Source: Holophagaceae bacterium (GTDB lineage Bacteria; Acidobacteriota; Holophagae; Holophagales; Holophagaceae). From it: 6,889 nt of DNA. The notes under the pieces were generated by a model. It did not search any database. It had not been told where the DNA came from and saw nothing but the letters and a program-made list of their open reading frames with translations. This document shows, in pieces, positions 1 to 5,600 of the stretch. The position numbers and the translations under genes are program-made. The DNA is taken from contig PMJK01000105.1 of NCBI GenBank assembly GCA_003158505.1, positions 4,605 through 11,493 of the forward strand. The letters are read 5' to 3'. Position 1 is the first letter of the stretch. Every line of letters starts with the position of its first letter.

Positions 1-1145
1 GCCGTGCCGGTCATGCCGGCCAGCCTGCCGTACATGCGGAAGAAGTTCTGGAACGTGACGGTGGCGAGAGTCTGATTCTCTGCATTGACCTCCACGCCCT
101 CCTTGGCCTCAATGGCCTGGTGCAGACCGTTGGACCAGCGGCGACCCGGCATGAGGCGGCCCGTGAATTCGTCCACGATGACCACTTCCATGCCCTTGCC
201 GTCCTCCTTGGGTCGGACCATGTAGTCCACGTCCAGCCGATAGAGGTTATGGGCCAGGAGGGCCTGGTTGAGGCCGTGCAGGGTCTCGATGCTGGTGGGG
301 TCATAGAGGTTCGTCACGCCGAGCAGGTGCTCGGCATGGTGGATGCCCTCGTCCGTCAGCATCACCTGGCGGTCCTTCTCGTCCACCTTGTAGTGCACGT
401 CCGGCTTGAGCTTGGGGACAATGGCGTCGATGCGGAAGTATTTGGAGGTGTCCTCTTCGCTACTGCCCGCGATGATGAGCGGTGTGCGGGCCTCGTCGAT
501 GAGGATGCTGTCCACCTCGTCCACGATGGCATAGTGGAATCCTCGCTGGGTGAACTCCTCCAGTTCCCACTTCATATTGTCGCGGAGGTAGTCGAAGCCC
601 AGTTCATTGTTCGTGGCATAGGTGATGTCACAGGCGTAGGCGTCGCGGCGCTGCTGATCGTCCAGGCCATGCTGGATGATGCCGACGCTGAGGCCCAGCC
701 AGGTGTAGAGGCGGCCCATCCATTCGGCGTCACGCCGGGCCAGATAGTCGTTCACGGTGACCAGGTGAGCACCCTTCCCCACCAGGGCGTTCAGGTAGAG
801 GGGAAGCGTGGCGGTGAGGGTCTTGCCTTCACCCGTCCGCATCTCAGCGACATTGCCCTCGTGCAGCGCCATGCCGCCCACGAGCTGCACGTCAAAGTGG
901 CGCATCTTAAGCACGCGCTTGCTGGCCTCGCGGGCCACGGCGAAGGCCTCGGGCAGGATGTCCTCCAGGGTGGCGCCATTCGCCAGTTTCTCCTTGAGGT
1001 GCGGAGTCCTGGCCTTCAGGGCATCATCGCTGAGGGCGGAAATCTCAGGCTCCAGCACATTGATGGACTGGACCTTGGACCACAGCCGCTTCAGCTCCCT
1101 GTCATTCTTGGATCCGATGAGTTTCTTGAGAAAGGTGTCGAGCAT
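1..1145 (-). CDS. secA: SecA preprotein translocase ATPase, N-terminal 381 residues (3' end outside window)
   Basis: SecA is the cytoplasmic ATPase motor that pushes unfolded preproteins through the SecYEG channel. The reading frame starts at ATG 1145 and stays open to the window edge, so 381 codons of a usual 850-950 are visible. The N-terminus (MLDTFLKKLIGSKNDRELKR) fits the family start. Seen in order: the MRHFDVQLVGGMAL motif (about residues 81-94), Walker A MRTGEGKT (102-109), VTVNDYLARRDAEWM (129-143), NNELGFDYLRDNM (179-191), DEVDSILIDEARTPLI with the Walker B DEVD at 209-212, then the preprotein-crosslinking region, ending at FQNFFRMYGRLAGMTGT. Walker A and DEVD fall at the same residue numbers as in E. 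coli SecA. No strong Shine-Dalgarno is visible; only GGAC lies about 10 nt upstream. The gene is divergent from ndk. The C-terminal motor half, scaffold domain and any zinc tail cannot be judged here. Confidence 0.98.
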   Translation of the reverse strand, partial: MLDTFLKKLIGSKNDRELKRLWSKVQSINVLEPEISALSDDALKARTPHLKEKLANGATLEDILPEAFAVAREASKRVLKMRHFDVQLVGGMALHEGNVAEMRTGEGKTLTATLPLYLNALVGKGAHLVTVNDYLARRDAEWMGRLYTWLGLSVGIIQHGLDDQQRRDAYACDITYATNNELGFDYLRDNMKWELEEFTQRGFHYAIVDEVDSILIDEARTPLIIAGSSEEDTSKYFRIDAIVPKLKPDVHYKVDEKDRQVMLTDEGIHHAEHLLGVTNLYDPTSIETLHGLNQALLAHNLYRLDVDYMVRPKEDGKGMEVVIVDEFTGRLMPGRRWSNGLHQAIEAKEGVEVNAENQTLATVTFQNFFRMYGRLAGMTGT

Positions 1146-1172
1146 GAAGCCGTCCAGTCGCGTAAACCATCG

Positions 1173-1201
1173 ATTGTAGCGCGACAAACCCCCATTTCCC
1201 A
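1173..1201 (-). promoter_or_regulatory. Candidate sigma-70-type promoter of secA
   Basis: On the minus strand the hexamer TACAAT lies at 1173-1178 (five of six to TATAAT). TGGGAA lies at 1196-1201 (three of six to TTGACA), 17 bp upstream. Transcription would start near 1166, giving a leader of about 20 nt before the secA ATG at 1145. The -10 box is convincing and the -35 box is weak. Only position and consensus support the call. Confidence 0.5.
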
Positions 1202-1250
1202 GTGCCGGAAGCTGCCGCCAAGCTTCCGTGGTTGCCGAACTTACCGGCAC
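1202..1250. repeat. Inverted repeats in the secA-ndk divergent region
   Basis: CGGAAGCT at 1206-1213 is exactly complementary to AGCTTCCG at 1221-1228, leaving a 7-nt loop. GTGCCGG at 1202-1208 is exactly complementary to CCGGCAC at 1244-1250, so the two pairings overlap and compete. The repeats lie between the secA -10 region and the ndk start and could be an operator or a leader structure. No regulator is recognisable, and short dyads are common in GC-rich DNA. Confidence 0.3.
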
Positions 1251-1284
1251 AGGGCACACTGAATGTTTGGATTCTGGAGGAGCC

Positions 1285-1704
1285 ATGGCGCTTGAGCGCA
1301 CCTTTGCCATTGTCAAGCCCGACGCCGTCAAGGACGGCCATATCGGTGAGATCATCACGACCATCGAACAGAGCGGGCTGAAGGTGGTGGGGCTCAAGCT
1401 GACCCGCCTGACTCCCGCCATCTGCCAGGGTTTCTATCACGAGCACGTGGGCAAAGGCTTTTACCCGGAACTCGAAGCCTTCATGACTGAGGGCCCAGTG
1501 GCGGTCATGGTCCTGGAGGGCGAAAACGCCATCCTGCGGTGGCGTGAACTCATGGGTACCACCAACCCCGCAAATGCATCGGAAGGTACGCTCCGCAAGC
1601 GTTTCGGCGCCAGCATCGGCCGCAACGCCACCCATGGCAGCGACAAGCCCGAGAGTGCGAAGTTCGAGGTGGGCTACTTCTTCAACGCGTTCGAGCAGTT
1701 TTAA
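1285..1704 (+). CDS. ndk: Nucleoside diphosphate kinase
   Basis: Ndk moves the gamma-phosphate from ATP to nucleoside diphosphates through a phosphohistidine intermediate, balancing the cytoplasmic NTP and dNTP pools. The product is 139 aa, close to the usual 140-143. It starts MALERTFAIVKPDAVKDG, with the family's N-terminal FxIVKPDAV strand and Lys11. The active-site segment is NATHGSDKPESA, with the catalytic His at residue 117 (the E. coli number) and the typical GSD after it. RGFYxEH-like and FMTEGPVAVMVLEGENAI segments are also present. ATG 1285 is chosen because TGGAGGAG lies at 1275-1282 just upstream and because homologs begin here; an in-frame extension upstream lacks similarity. 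The gene is monocistronic, divergent from secA and convergent with the 157-aa gene, and is followed by a strong hairpin. Confidence 0.98.
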   Translation: MALERTFAIVKPDAVKDGHIGEIITTIEQSGLKVVGLKLTRLTPAICQGFYHEHVGKGFYPELEAFMTEGPVAVMVLEGENAILRWRELMGTTNPANASEGTLRKRFGASIGRNATHGSDKPESAKFEVGYFFNAFEQF

Positions 1705-1721
1705 CCCAGGCGAAGCCCCTG

Positions 1722-1752
1722 CGAAAATCGGCGCCAACGGCGCCGATTTTCG
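1722..1752. terminator. Shared terminator between ndk and the 157-aa gene
   Basis: CGAAAATCGGCGCC (1722-1735) is perfectly complementary to the sequence at 1739-1752, giving a 14-bp stem with a 3-nt AAC loop. On the plus strand the 3' arm ends GATTTTCG and is followed by TTTG, so the U-run is mostly inside the stem base. It starts 17 bp after the ndk stop and ends 24 bp before the stop of the converging gene. The A/T symmetry of the stem would let it work for both strands. Confidence 0.85.
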
Positions 1753-1776
1753 TTTGAATGGAAGCCGGGTGGAACC

Positions 1777-2250
1777 TCAGCCCTCCAGAATCGCCTGCAG
1801 CGCAGACTGGCAGAGCCTTCGGACCCCCGGGAGCAGGTCGGCACTCTGGAGACCCCTCTCGCTGAACCACTGGCCGCCCGGAGGAGGCGGGGGAAGCAGA
1901 TCCTCAGGCGCCTTGGTGCGCAGCAGATGACTCAAGTAGAGGCGCTGCTGCCCTTCGAGCCCCTCAAGACGCAATAGCCAAGGGGTCGGCAGCCTGCTGG
2001 TGCGCTCGTCGAACACCACAGGCAGAACGGACTTGTCGACGAAGCGAAAGGGCATGCCCCAGGCAGCCTCGATCTGCGCGTTGAGCAGCGAGGTCGGGAG
2101 GAAGCCCGGCGACCAGGGGATCTGGGCGGGCATGAGGAGGCCTCGATGGGGACTGTGGGGCGAGGGCACGAGCAGGACGAAGGGTGTCTGCTGGCCATGG
2201 ACCAGCACCCCTTCGATGAAGGTGGTGAGGTGGACCCGGCCCTCTGCCAT
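1777..2250 (-). CDS. Uncharacterised 157-aa protein, possibly a degenerate Nudix-like fold
   Basis: I do not recognise this protein. It is 157 aa, has no signal peptide or membrane segment, and carries a five-proline run near residue 120. The layout loosely resembles a Nudix domain. It has an N-terminal strand pair (HLTTFIEGVLVHGQQTPFVL), then GLLMPAQIPWSPGF where LPGG would sit, then a helix NAQIEAAWGMPF where the REUxEExGU helix would sit. A late QWFSERGL resembles the usual W-x-x-x-x-x-L segment. The catalytic Nudix glutamates are absent, so if the fold is right it is probably inactive or binding only; this is inference. The start at 2250 is supported by AAGGGAGG at 2256-2263 on the minus strand, 5 nt before ATG. 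That ribosome binding site lies inside the terminal inverted repeat of the element upstream. The gene is third in the yqeY-proS direction, 270 bp after proS. It uses GC-rich codons like its neighbours. Confidence 0.75.
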   Translation of the reverse strand: MAEGRVHLTTFIEGVLVHGQQTPFVLLVPSPHSPHRGLLMPAQIPWSPGFLPTSLLNAQIEAAWGMPFRFVDKSVLPVVFDERTSRLPTPWLLRLEGLEGQQRLYLSHLLRTKAPEDLLPPPPPGGQWFSERGLQSADLLPGVRRLCQSALQAILEG

Positions 2251-2255
2251 TAGGG

Positions 2256-2263
2256 CCTCCCTT
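2256..2263 (-). promoter_or_regulatory. Ribosome binding site of the 157-aa gene, embedded in the inverted repeat
   Basis: AAGGGAGG on the minus strand is a near-ideal Shine-Dalgarno sequence 5 nt before the ATG at 2248-2250. It is also part of the terminal repeat. Its complement CCTCCCTT sits at the far end of the element on the same transcript (2511-2518 on the minus strand), so the site can be buried in a stem of over 20 bp. Confidence 0.7.
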
Positions 2264-2282
2264 CAAATTGGATGTGAGCCGC

Positions 2283-2382
2283 GACGCCGGCCAGCCGCGC
2301 CCATGACAAGGCGCCGGCCGCAGGGCGATGTGGGACATCGTTCAAGGCCGGCAACGCAGCCAGGGGTGCGGCTGGCCACGTC
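2283..2382. repeat. Internal hairpin arm 1 of the element
   Basis: Nested pairings in order from the base: GACG 2283-2286 with CGTC 2379-2382; GGCCAGCCGC 2289-2298 with GCGGCTGGCC 2368-2377 (10 bp perfect); CCC 2300-2302 with GGG 2364-2366; TG 2304-2305 with CA 2361-2362; GCCGGCC 2313-2319 with GGCCGGC 2346-2352. The tip is CGATGT 2326-2331 with ACATCG 2335-2340, closing a GGG triloop. All are collinear, which is hard to explain by GC content alone. Confidence 0.7.
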
Positions 2383-2390
2383 CCGGAGGG

Positions 2391-2490
2391 CAAGGGGCGG
2401 CGCCCGGCGCGATACTGCGTCGAACTCCTCGTCGATAGTGCCGCTATCGCCATCGTCGTTCTCCTTGTCTCGCTTGGGCGGCGCCCCTTG
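2391..2490. repeat. Internal hairpin arm 2 of the element
   Basis: CAAGGGGCGGCGCCC at 2391-2405 pairs with GGGCGGCGCCCCTTG at 2476-2490 at 14 of 15 positions. The tip is CGATAG 2433-2438 with CTATCG 2444-2449 around a TGCCG loop. The middle is poorly paired. The arm ends at 2490, directly against the terminal stem's inner end at 2491, as expected for stacked helices at a three-way junction. Confidence 0.65.
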
Positions 2491-2512
2491 CGCGGCCGCA
2501 CCCCAATTCGAA

Positions 2513-2533
2513 GGGAGGCCCTAACGGCCTCCC
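2513..2533 (-). promoter_or_regulatory. Hairpin around the proS stop codon, alternative to the long-range stem
   Basis: GGGAGGCC at 2513-2520 is exactly complementary to GGCCTCCC at 2526-2533, with a 5-nt loop (2521-2525) that contains the proS stop codon. In minus-strand RNA the last proS codons supply GGGAGGCC, which competes with the identical motif in the downstream Shine-Dalgarno region (2254-2261) for the same GGCCUCCC partner. The two structures cannot coexist. A regulatory role is inference. Confidence 0.5.
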
Positions 2534-4431
2534 GCGGTTTCCAGTTCCTGCATGATGCGGTCCCGGGCGACAGAGACTTCGCCTACGGCGGCCTCGGGCC
2601 GGAGCTTCACGACTACCTTGGTGCGACGGTCGCGCAGTTCCACCATGCCTTCCTTCAGGCCCTTGGCACCCACAGTGAGACGCAGGGGGAAGCCCAGCAG
2701 GTCCGCATCCTTGAACTTGGCGCCAGGACTCAGGCCTTCGCGATCGTCGTGCAGGACCTCGAACCCCGCATCCTCAAGGTCCTTCTCGACTTGGTTGGCC
2801 ACCCCGGAGACTTCCTCGCTGCCGGGATCCAGACAGACCACGTGCACCTGGTAGGGCGCGATGGGCCAGGGCCAGATGATGCCGTCGGCATCGTAGTTCT
2901 GCTCGACAGCCGCGGCCACGGTCCGGGTGATGCCGATACCGTAGCAGCCCATCACCATGAAGTTCTCTTTGCCTTGTTCATCGAGGAAGGTGCAGGACAT
3001 GGACCTGGAATACTTGGTGCCAAGCTTGAATACCTGGCCCACCTCGATGCCGCGGAAGGCCTGGTACCGGCCCTTCCCACAGCGAGTGCAGACGTCGTTC
3101 TCGGTGGCCATCCGCAGATCCGCGAAGGTACAGCCCGGCAGGTCCCGCTTCGGATCCAGGCCGAAATGGTGGTAGTCCGTGCGGTTCGCACCGCAGGTGA
3201 GGTTGACAGCACCTTCGAGGCTGCGGTCCACCAGCATGCGCACTTCGGTGCGCATGTCAGAGAATCGTGTTCCTTCAGCGGGGACCGGGCCCATGAATCC
3301 CGATTTCGCGCCGGTGAAGGCCTCTGCCTCAACGATCTCCATCAACTCAAGCCCAGTGGCTCCAAGGAGATTCTTCACCTTGACTGGATTGAGTTCGTGG
3401 TCGCCACGGAGCACGACGCCCACAAGCATCACTTTATTGTTGCTGGCGTCTCCAGCGGGAATTGAGTTCGAGGCCTCAGGGCTTCCCTCGAACTCGGCCT
3501 GCATCAGGTAGAACTTGCTGGTCTGGGTGATAGGCATGCCGTCATGCTCGGCATCCTTCATTCCCGCCGCCTGTTCCACCTGCCCCAGCACGCCAGGCGT
3601 GCAGAAATGGTCCCGCTTTAGCGCCATCGCTTTCCCATGATCCTCGGGGGGCAGGGCCGGAGCCTCGGTCTTCTCAATATTGGAGGTGTAATCACAGGCA
3701 TCGCAGCTGAGGATGGCGTCCTCGCCACTGCCCGCCAGCACGTGGAATTCGTGGGTAAAGCTGCCGCCAATGGCTCCGCTGTCGGCCTCTACGGGCCGGA
3801 ACTTCACCCCCAGTCGGGAGAAGATCCGGTTGTAGGCGTTGAACATGGTCCAGTATCCGCGGTCCGCGCAGGCATCGTCCACGTGGAAGGAGTAGGCGTC
3901 CTTCATGATGAACTCGCGGCCCCGCATGAGGCCGAAGCGGGGGCGGCGCTCATCGCGGAACTTGGTCTGAATCTGGAAGAGGTTCATGGGCAGCTGCTTA
4001 TAGCTGCGCACGTGCTTCCGGACGATGTCGGTGATCACTTCCTCGTGGGTGGGCCCCAGACAGAAGTTGTAGAAGTCGCGTTCATCGGGTGTCTCGCCCC
4101 GCTTGCGCCGCTCGGCGATCTCGGCCTTGGCTTTGCGGTCACAGAAGCGGAGCAGCTCGTCTCCGTAGAACTTCCAGCGACCGCTCTCCTGCCACAGGTC
4201 TGCGGGCAGCACGGCGGGCATGAGCAGTTCCTGGCAGCCATCCTTGGCCAGTTCCTCGCGGACAATCTCCTCGAACTTGCGGATGCTCCGGAAGGCCAGT
4301 GGCAGGTAACTATAGATACCTGCGGCCACCTTCTGGATCATGCCGGCCCGCATCATGAGCTGCTGGCTCACCACGTCGGCATCCCGGGGTGTCTCGCGCA
4401 GGGTCTGGATCAGGAGCTTCGACTGCTTCAT
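2521..4431 (-). CDS. proS: Prolyl-tRNA synthetase, bacterial type with editing insertion
   Basis: ProS charges tRNA-Pro with proline using ATP in the cytoplasm. The product is 636 aa, longer than the 570-aa E. coli enzyme. The start at 4431 gives MKQSKLLIQTLRETPRDADV, the family N-terminus, and has GAGG 6 nt upstream; a 17-residue upstream extension is rejected. Class II motifs are visible: motif 1 region AGIYSYLPLAFRSIRK (37-52), GPTHEEVITD (126-135), motif 2 FRDERRPRFGLMRGREFIMK (158-177), and motif 3 GCYGIGITRTVAAAVEQNYD (495-514). The editing (INS) domain runs from about 240 to 455 and contains TSKFYLM, whose Lys306 matches the editing lysine of the family, and LRGDHELN. The anticodon-binding domain shows HDDREGLSPGAKFKDADLLG (561-580). 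Extra length comes from a charged stretch at 99-122 and from two CxxC pairs (243/246 and 448/451) that could bind zinc. It lies 47 bp after yqeY. Its stop codon is contributed by the inverted repeat downstream. Confidence 0.98.
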   Translation of the reverse strand: MKQSKLLIQTLRETPRDADVVSQQLMMRAGMIQKVAAGIYSYLPLAFRSIRKFEEIVREELAKDGCQELLMPAVLPADLWQESGRWKFYGDELLRFCDRKAKAEIAERRKRGETPDERDFYNFCLGPTHEEVITDIVRKHVRSYKQLPMNLFQIQTKFRDERRPRFGLMRGREFIMKDAYSFHVDDACADRGYWTMFNAYNRIFSRLGVKFRPVEADSGAIGGSFTHEFHVLAGSGEDAILSCDACDYTSNIEKTEAPALPPEDHGKAMALKRDHFCTPGVLGQVEQAAGMKDAEHDGMPITQTSKFYLMQAEFEGSPEASNSIPAGDASNNKVMLVGVVLRGDHELNPVKVKNLLGATGLELMEIVEAEAFTGAKSGFMGPVPAEGTRFSDMRTEVRMLVDRSLEGAVNLTCGANRTDYHHFGLDPKRDLPGCTFADLRMATENDVCTRCGKGRYQAFRGIEVGQVFKLGTKYSRSMSCTFLDEQGKENFMVMGCYGIGITRTVAAAVEQNYDADGIIWPWPIAPYQVHVVCLDPGSEEVSGVANQVEKDLEDAGFEVLHDDREGLSPGAKFKDADLLGFPLRLTVGAKGLKEGMVELRDRRTKVVVKLRPEAAVGEVSVARDRIMQELETAGGR

Positions 4432-4478
4432 CAGGGGCCTCGAACCTTTGAGCTTAACGCAGCCCGGGCCCTTCCCGC

Positions 4479-4928
4479 TCAACCCAGAAGCGACTGCACC
4501 AAGGCACTCGCGGCCTTCCCATCGATGGCCGCGCCGTGGGTGGCCTGCAGGGCCTTCATCACAAGCCCCAGGTCCCTCTTCGCCGTGGCTCCACTCTGGG
4601 CGATGGCGGCCCTCACCGCGGCCTCCAGGGCCGGACCCTCGAGCAGGGCCGGAAGGTAGGGCTTCAGCATCTCGATTTCAGCCCGTTCCAGGACAGCCCG
4701 GTCCGTCTGGCCCACCTTTTCGAACTGGGCGACGCTGTCCTCCCGGGACTTGACCAGGCGTTTGAAGACGGCCAGGGCATCTGCCTCAGTGAGGGTACCC
4801 TGGGGTCCAAGCCCCTTGGCCACGGCCTCGTTCTTATAGGCGGCGAGGGCCATGCGGAGCACCTGGGTCCTGGGGGCATCCTTGGCCAGCATGGCGGTTT
4901 TCAGGTCGGCCTGCAGGCGCGTGAGCAT
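4479..4928 (-). CDS. yqeY: YqeY / GatB-tail domain protein
   Basis: This small cytoplasmic protein resembles the C-terminal helical domain of GatB, the tRNA-binding part of the Asp/Glu-tRNA amidotransferase. The function of the free-standing form is not established; a tRNA-related role is often assumed. The product is 149 aa, the normal size. Family features are RLQADLKTAMLAKDAPRTQV at the start, LVKSREDSVAQFEKVGQTD near residue 70, EIEMLKPYLPALL near 95, and the C-terminal AKRDLGLVMKAL and DGKAASALVQSLL. I chose ATG 4928 because GGAG sits 6 nt before it; ATG 4934, two codons earlier, touches that GGAG directly. It is the first gene of the likely yqeY-proS operon, which fits a tRNA theme, and is divergent from cheX. 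Confidence 0.93.
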   Translation of the reverse strand: MLTRLQADLKTAMLAKDAPRTQVLRMALAAYKNEAVAKGLGPQGTLTEADALAVFKRLVKSREDSVAQFEKVGQTDRAVLERAEIEMLKPYLPALLEGPALEAAVRAAIAQSGATAKRDLGLVMKALQATHGAAIDGKAASALVQSLLG

Positions 4929-5046
4929 GGGCATCTCCGGGAGCGAAGGTCCATGGTGACGCGAGTTCCGCCATCTCTCAATGCAAGAAGTCATGCCTGG
5001 CCAATCATTGACCGAAACAATCACCAGTCACATTGCCTGGGGTCCC
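4929..5046. promoter_or_regulatory. Divergent control region yqeY / cheX
   Basis: This 118-bp gap must hold the promoters of both genes. On the plus strand TTGACC (5008-5013) is a fair -35 box, but the hexamer 17 bp downstream (CATTGC) is a poor -10 box. No convincing minus-strand promoter and no clear operator was found. Confidence 0.35.
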
Positions 5047-5508
5047 ATGAACGTCGCCTTCATCAATCCCTTCATCGAATCCACCCTCCGCAGCCTGGAG
5101 ATGATGGCCAGCATCGCCGCAGAGAAGGCGGGCCTGTCCGTGAAGGAGGACCTCATCACCACCTACGACATCTCCGCCATCATCGGCATCACTGGGGACA
5201 CGTCTGGCTCCATCATCCTCAGCTTCCCCGTGGGGTTGGCCTGCCGCATCGCCAGCAATATGCTCATGGAGGAGGTTTCCACCCTGGACAAGAGCGTGGA
5301 GGATGCCATCGGCGAGATCGGCAACATCGTGGTGGGCGATGCCAGGCGCCTGCTCATCCAGGACGGATTCAGCCTGTCCATCTCCATCCCCACCGTGGTG
5401 ATCGGGAAGGGTCACAAGATCAGCCGCAGCGGCGACATCCCCTGCATCGCCATCCCCTTCAAGACCGAATTCGGCGAATTTGAGGTGAACGTGGGGCTGA
5501 AGGAATAG
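5047..5508 (+). CDS. cheX: CheX-family CheY-P phosphatase
   Basis: CheX proteins remove phosphate from CheY-P and help end the chemotaxis signal in the cytoplasm. The product is 153 aa, similar to the known CheX of about 155 aa, and is a single domain. It starts MNVAFINPFIESTLRSLEMM, the family's typical opening. The catalytic helix is EDAIGEIGNIVVGDARRLL, with the conserved E-x-x-N pair at Glu90 and Asn93. Only one such motif is present, as in CheX; CheC usually has two. The C-terminal FKTEFGEFEVNVGLKE matches the family's last strands. ATG 5047 is chosen on homology although the upstream GGGG is a weak ribosome binding site. An in-frame ATG at 4981 would add 22 unrelated residues. No other chemotaxis gene lies in the window, so its CheY partner is elsewhere. 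Related CheX-like proteins also act outside chemotaxis. Confidence 0.92.
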   Translation: MNVAFINPFIESTLRSLEMMASIAAEKAGLSVKEDLITTYDISAIIGITGDTSGSIILSFPVGLACRIASNMLMEEVSTLDKSVEDAIGEIGNIVVGDARRLLIQDGFSLSISIPTVVIGKGHKISRSGDIPCIAIPFKTEFGEFEVNVGLKE

Positions 5509-5598
5509 TCTTCAGTCTCCAGTCTTCAGAAAAAATAATGAACGGGCGCCGCGAGGCGCCCGTTCTACTGAGGACTGAAGACTCAGGACTGGAGACTA
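5506..5598. repeat. Heptameric GACTGRA repeats forming a 24-bp imperfect inverted repeat
   Basis: The 24 bases at 5506-5529 match the reverse complement of 5575-5598 at 20 positions. Both arms consist of GACTGAA, GACTGGA and variant 7-mers running outward from the central hairpin. The left arm begins with the cheX stop codon, and the right arm ends 2 bp before the ferredoxin stop codon. The heptads may be a small slipped-strand repeat array that also extends the terminator stem. Confidence 0.6.
5530..5565 (-). terminator. Terminator of the ferredoxin gene, possibly bidirectional
   Basis: GAACGGGCGCC (5540-5550) pairs perfectly with GGCGCCCGTTC (5555-5565) around the tetraloop GCGA. On the minus strand the stem is followed by ATTATTTTTT (5530-5539), a proper U-run for terminating the ferredoxin transcript. 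On the plus strand no T-run follows, so ending of cheX would rely on the stem and the outer repeats. Confidence 0.85.
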
Positions 5599-5600
5599 CC

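Larger units (their letters stand above)
2250..2524. mobile_element. 275-bp palindromic element with 22-bp terminal inverted repeats (MITE-like or structured RNA)
   Basis: The bases at 2250-2271 are complementary to 2503-2524 at 21 of 22 positions. The single mismatch (2265/2509) becomes a G-U pair in minus-strand RNA. Pairing resumes inward as GTG 2274-2276 with CAC 2499-2501 and GCCGCG 2278-2283 with CGCGGC 2491-2496. Inside lie two long hairpins (2283-2382 and 2391-2490), so the whole piece folds into a three-way junction. The ends carry TA next to GGGCCTCCCTTC, consistent with a TA target duplication as made by IS630/Tc1-mariner elements. No transposase is encoded. It fills the gap between proS and the 157-aa gene, donates the proS stop codon (2521-2523) and the next gene's Shine-Dalgarno, and probably stays in their transcript. 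Mobility is inferred; the repeats are directly visible. Confidence 0.7.

Noticed and set aside
120..1262. 380-codon open frame on the plus strand
   Set aside because: It runs antisense to secA, whose protein is conserved throughout; the frame is open because of GC-rich codon bias and shows no family motifs.
2250..2501. 83-codon minus-strand frame inside the palindromic element, its stop overlapping the next ATG as TAATG
   Set aside because: The GTG start has no ribosome binding site and the product is low-complexity Arg/Ala/Pro. Both strands are open here and end in the same QFEGRP because of the inverted repeat, so the frame is a by-product of the palindrome.
2488..3465. 325-codon plus-strand frame opposite proS
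   Set aside because: It is antisense to conserved ProS motifs and its product is His/Val-rich shadow sequence.
3637..4659. 340-codon plus-strand frame opposite the proS start and yqeY end
   Set aside because: It spans two real minus-strand genes and the gap between them and shows no recognisable domain.
4981..5046. Longer cheX start at ATG 4981
   Set aside because: The 22 added residues do not resemble the family, whose members begin at the MNVAFINPF position.
5506..5598. Possible CRISPR-like repeat
   Set aside because: Units are only 7 bp, contiguous and without spacers, so this is a short tandem repeat around a terminator.
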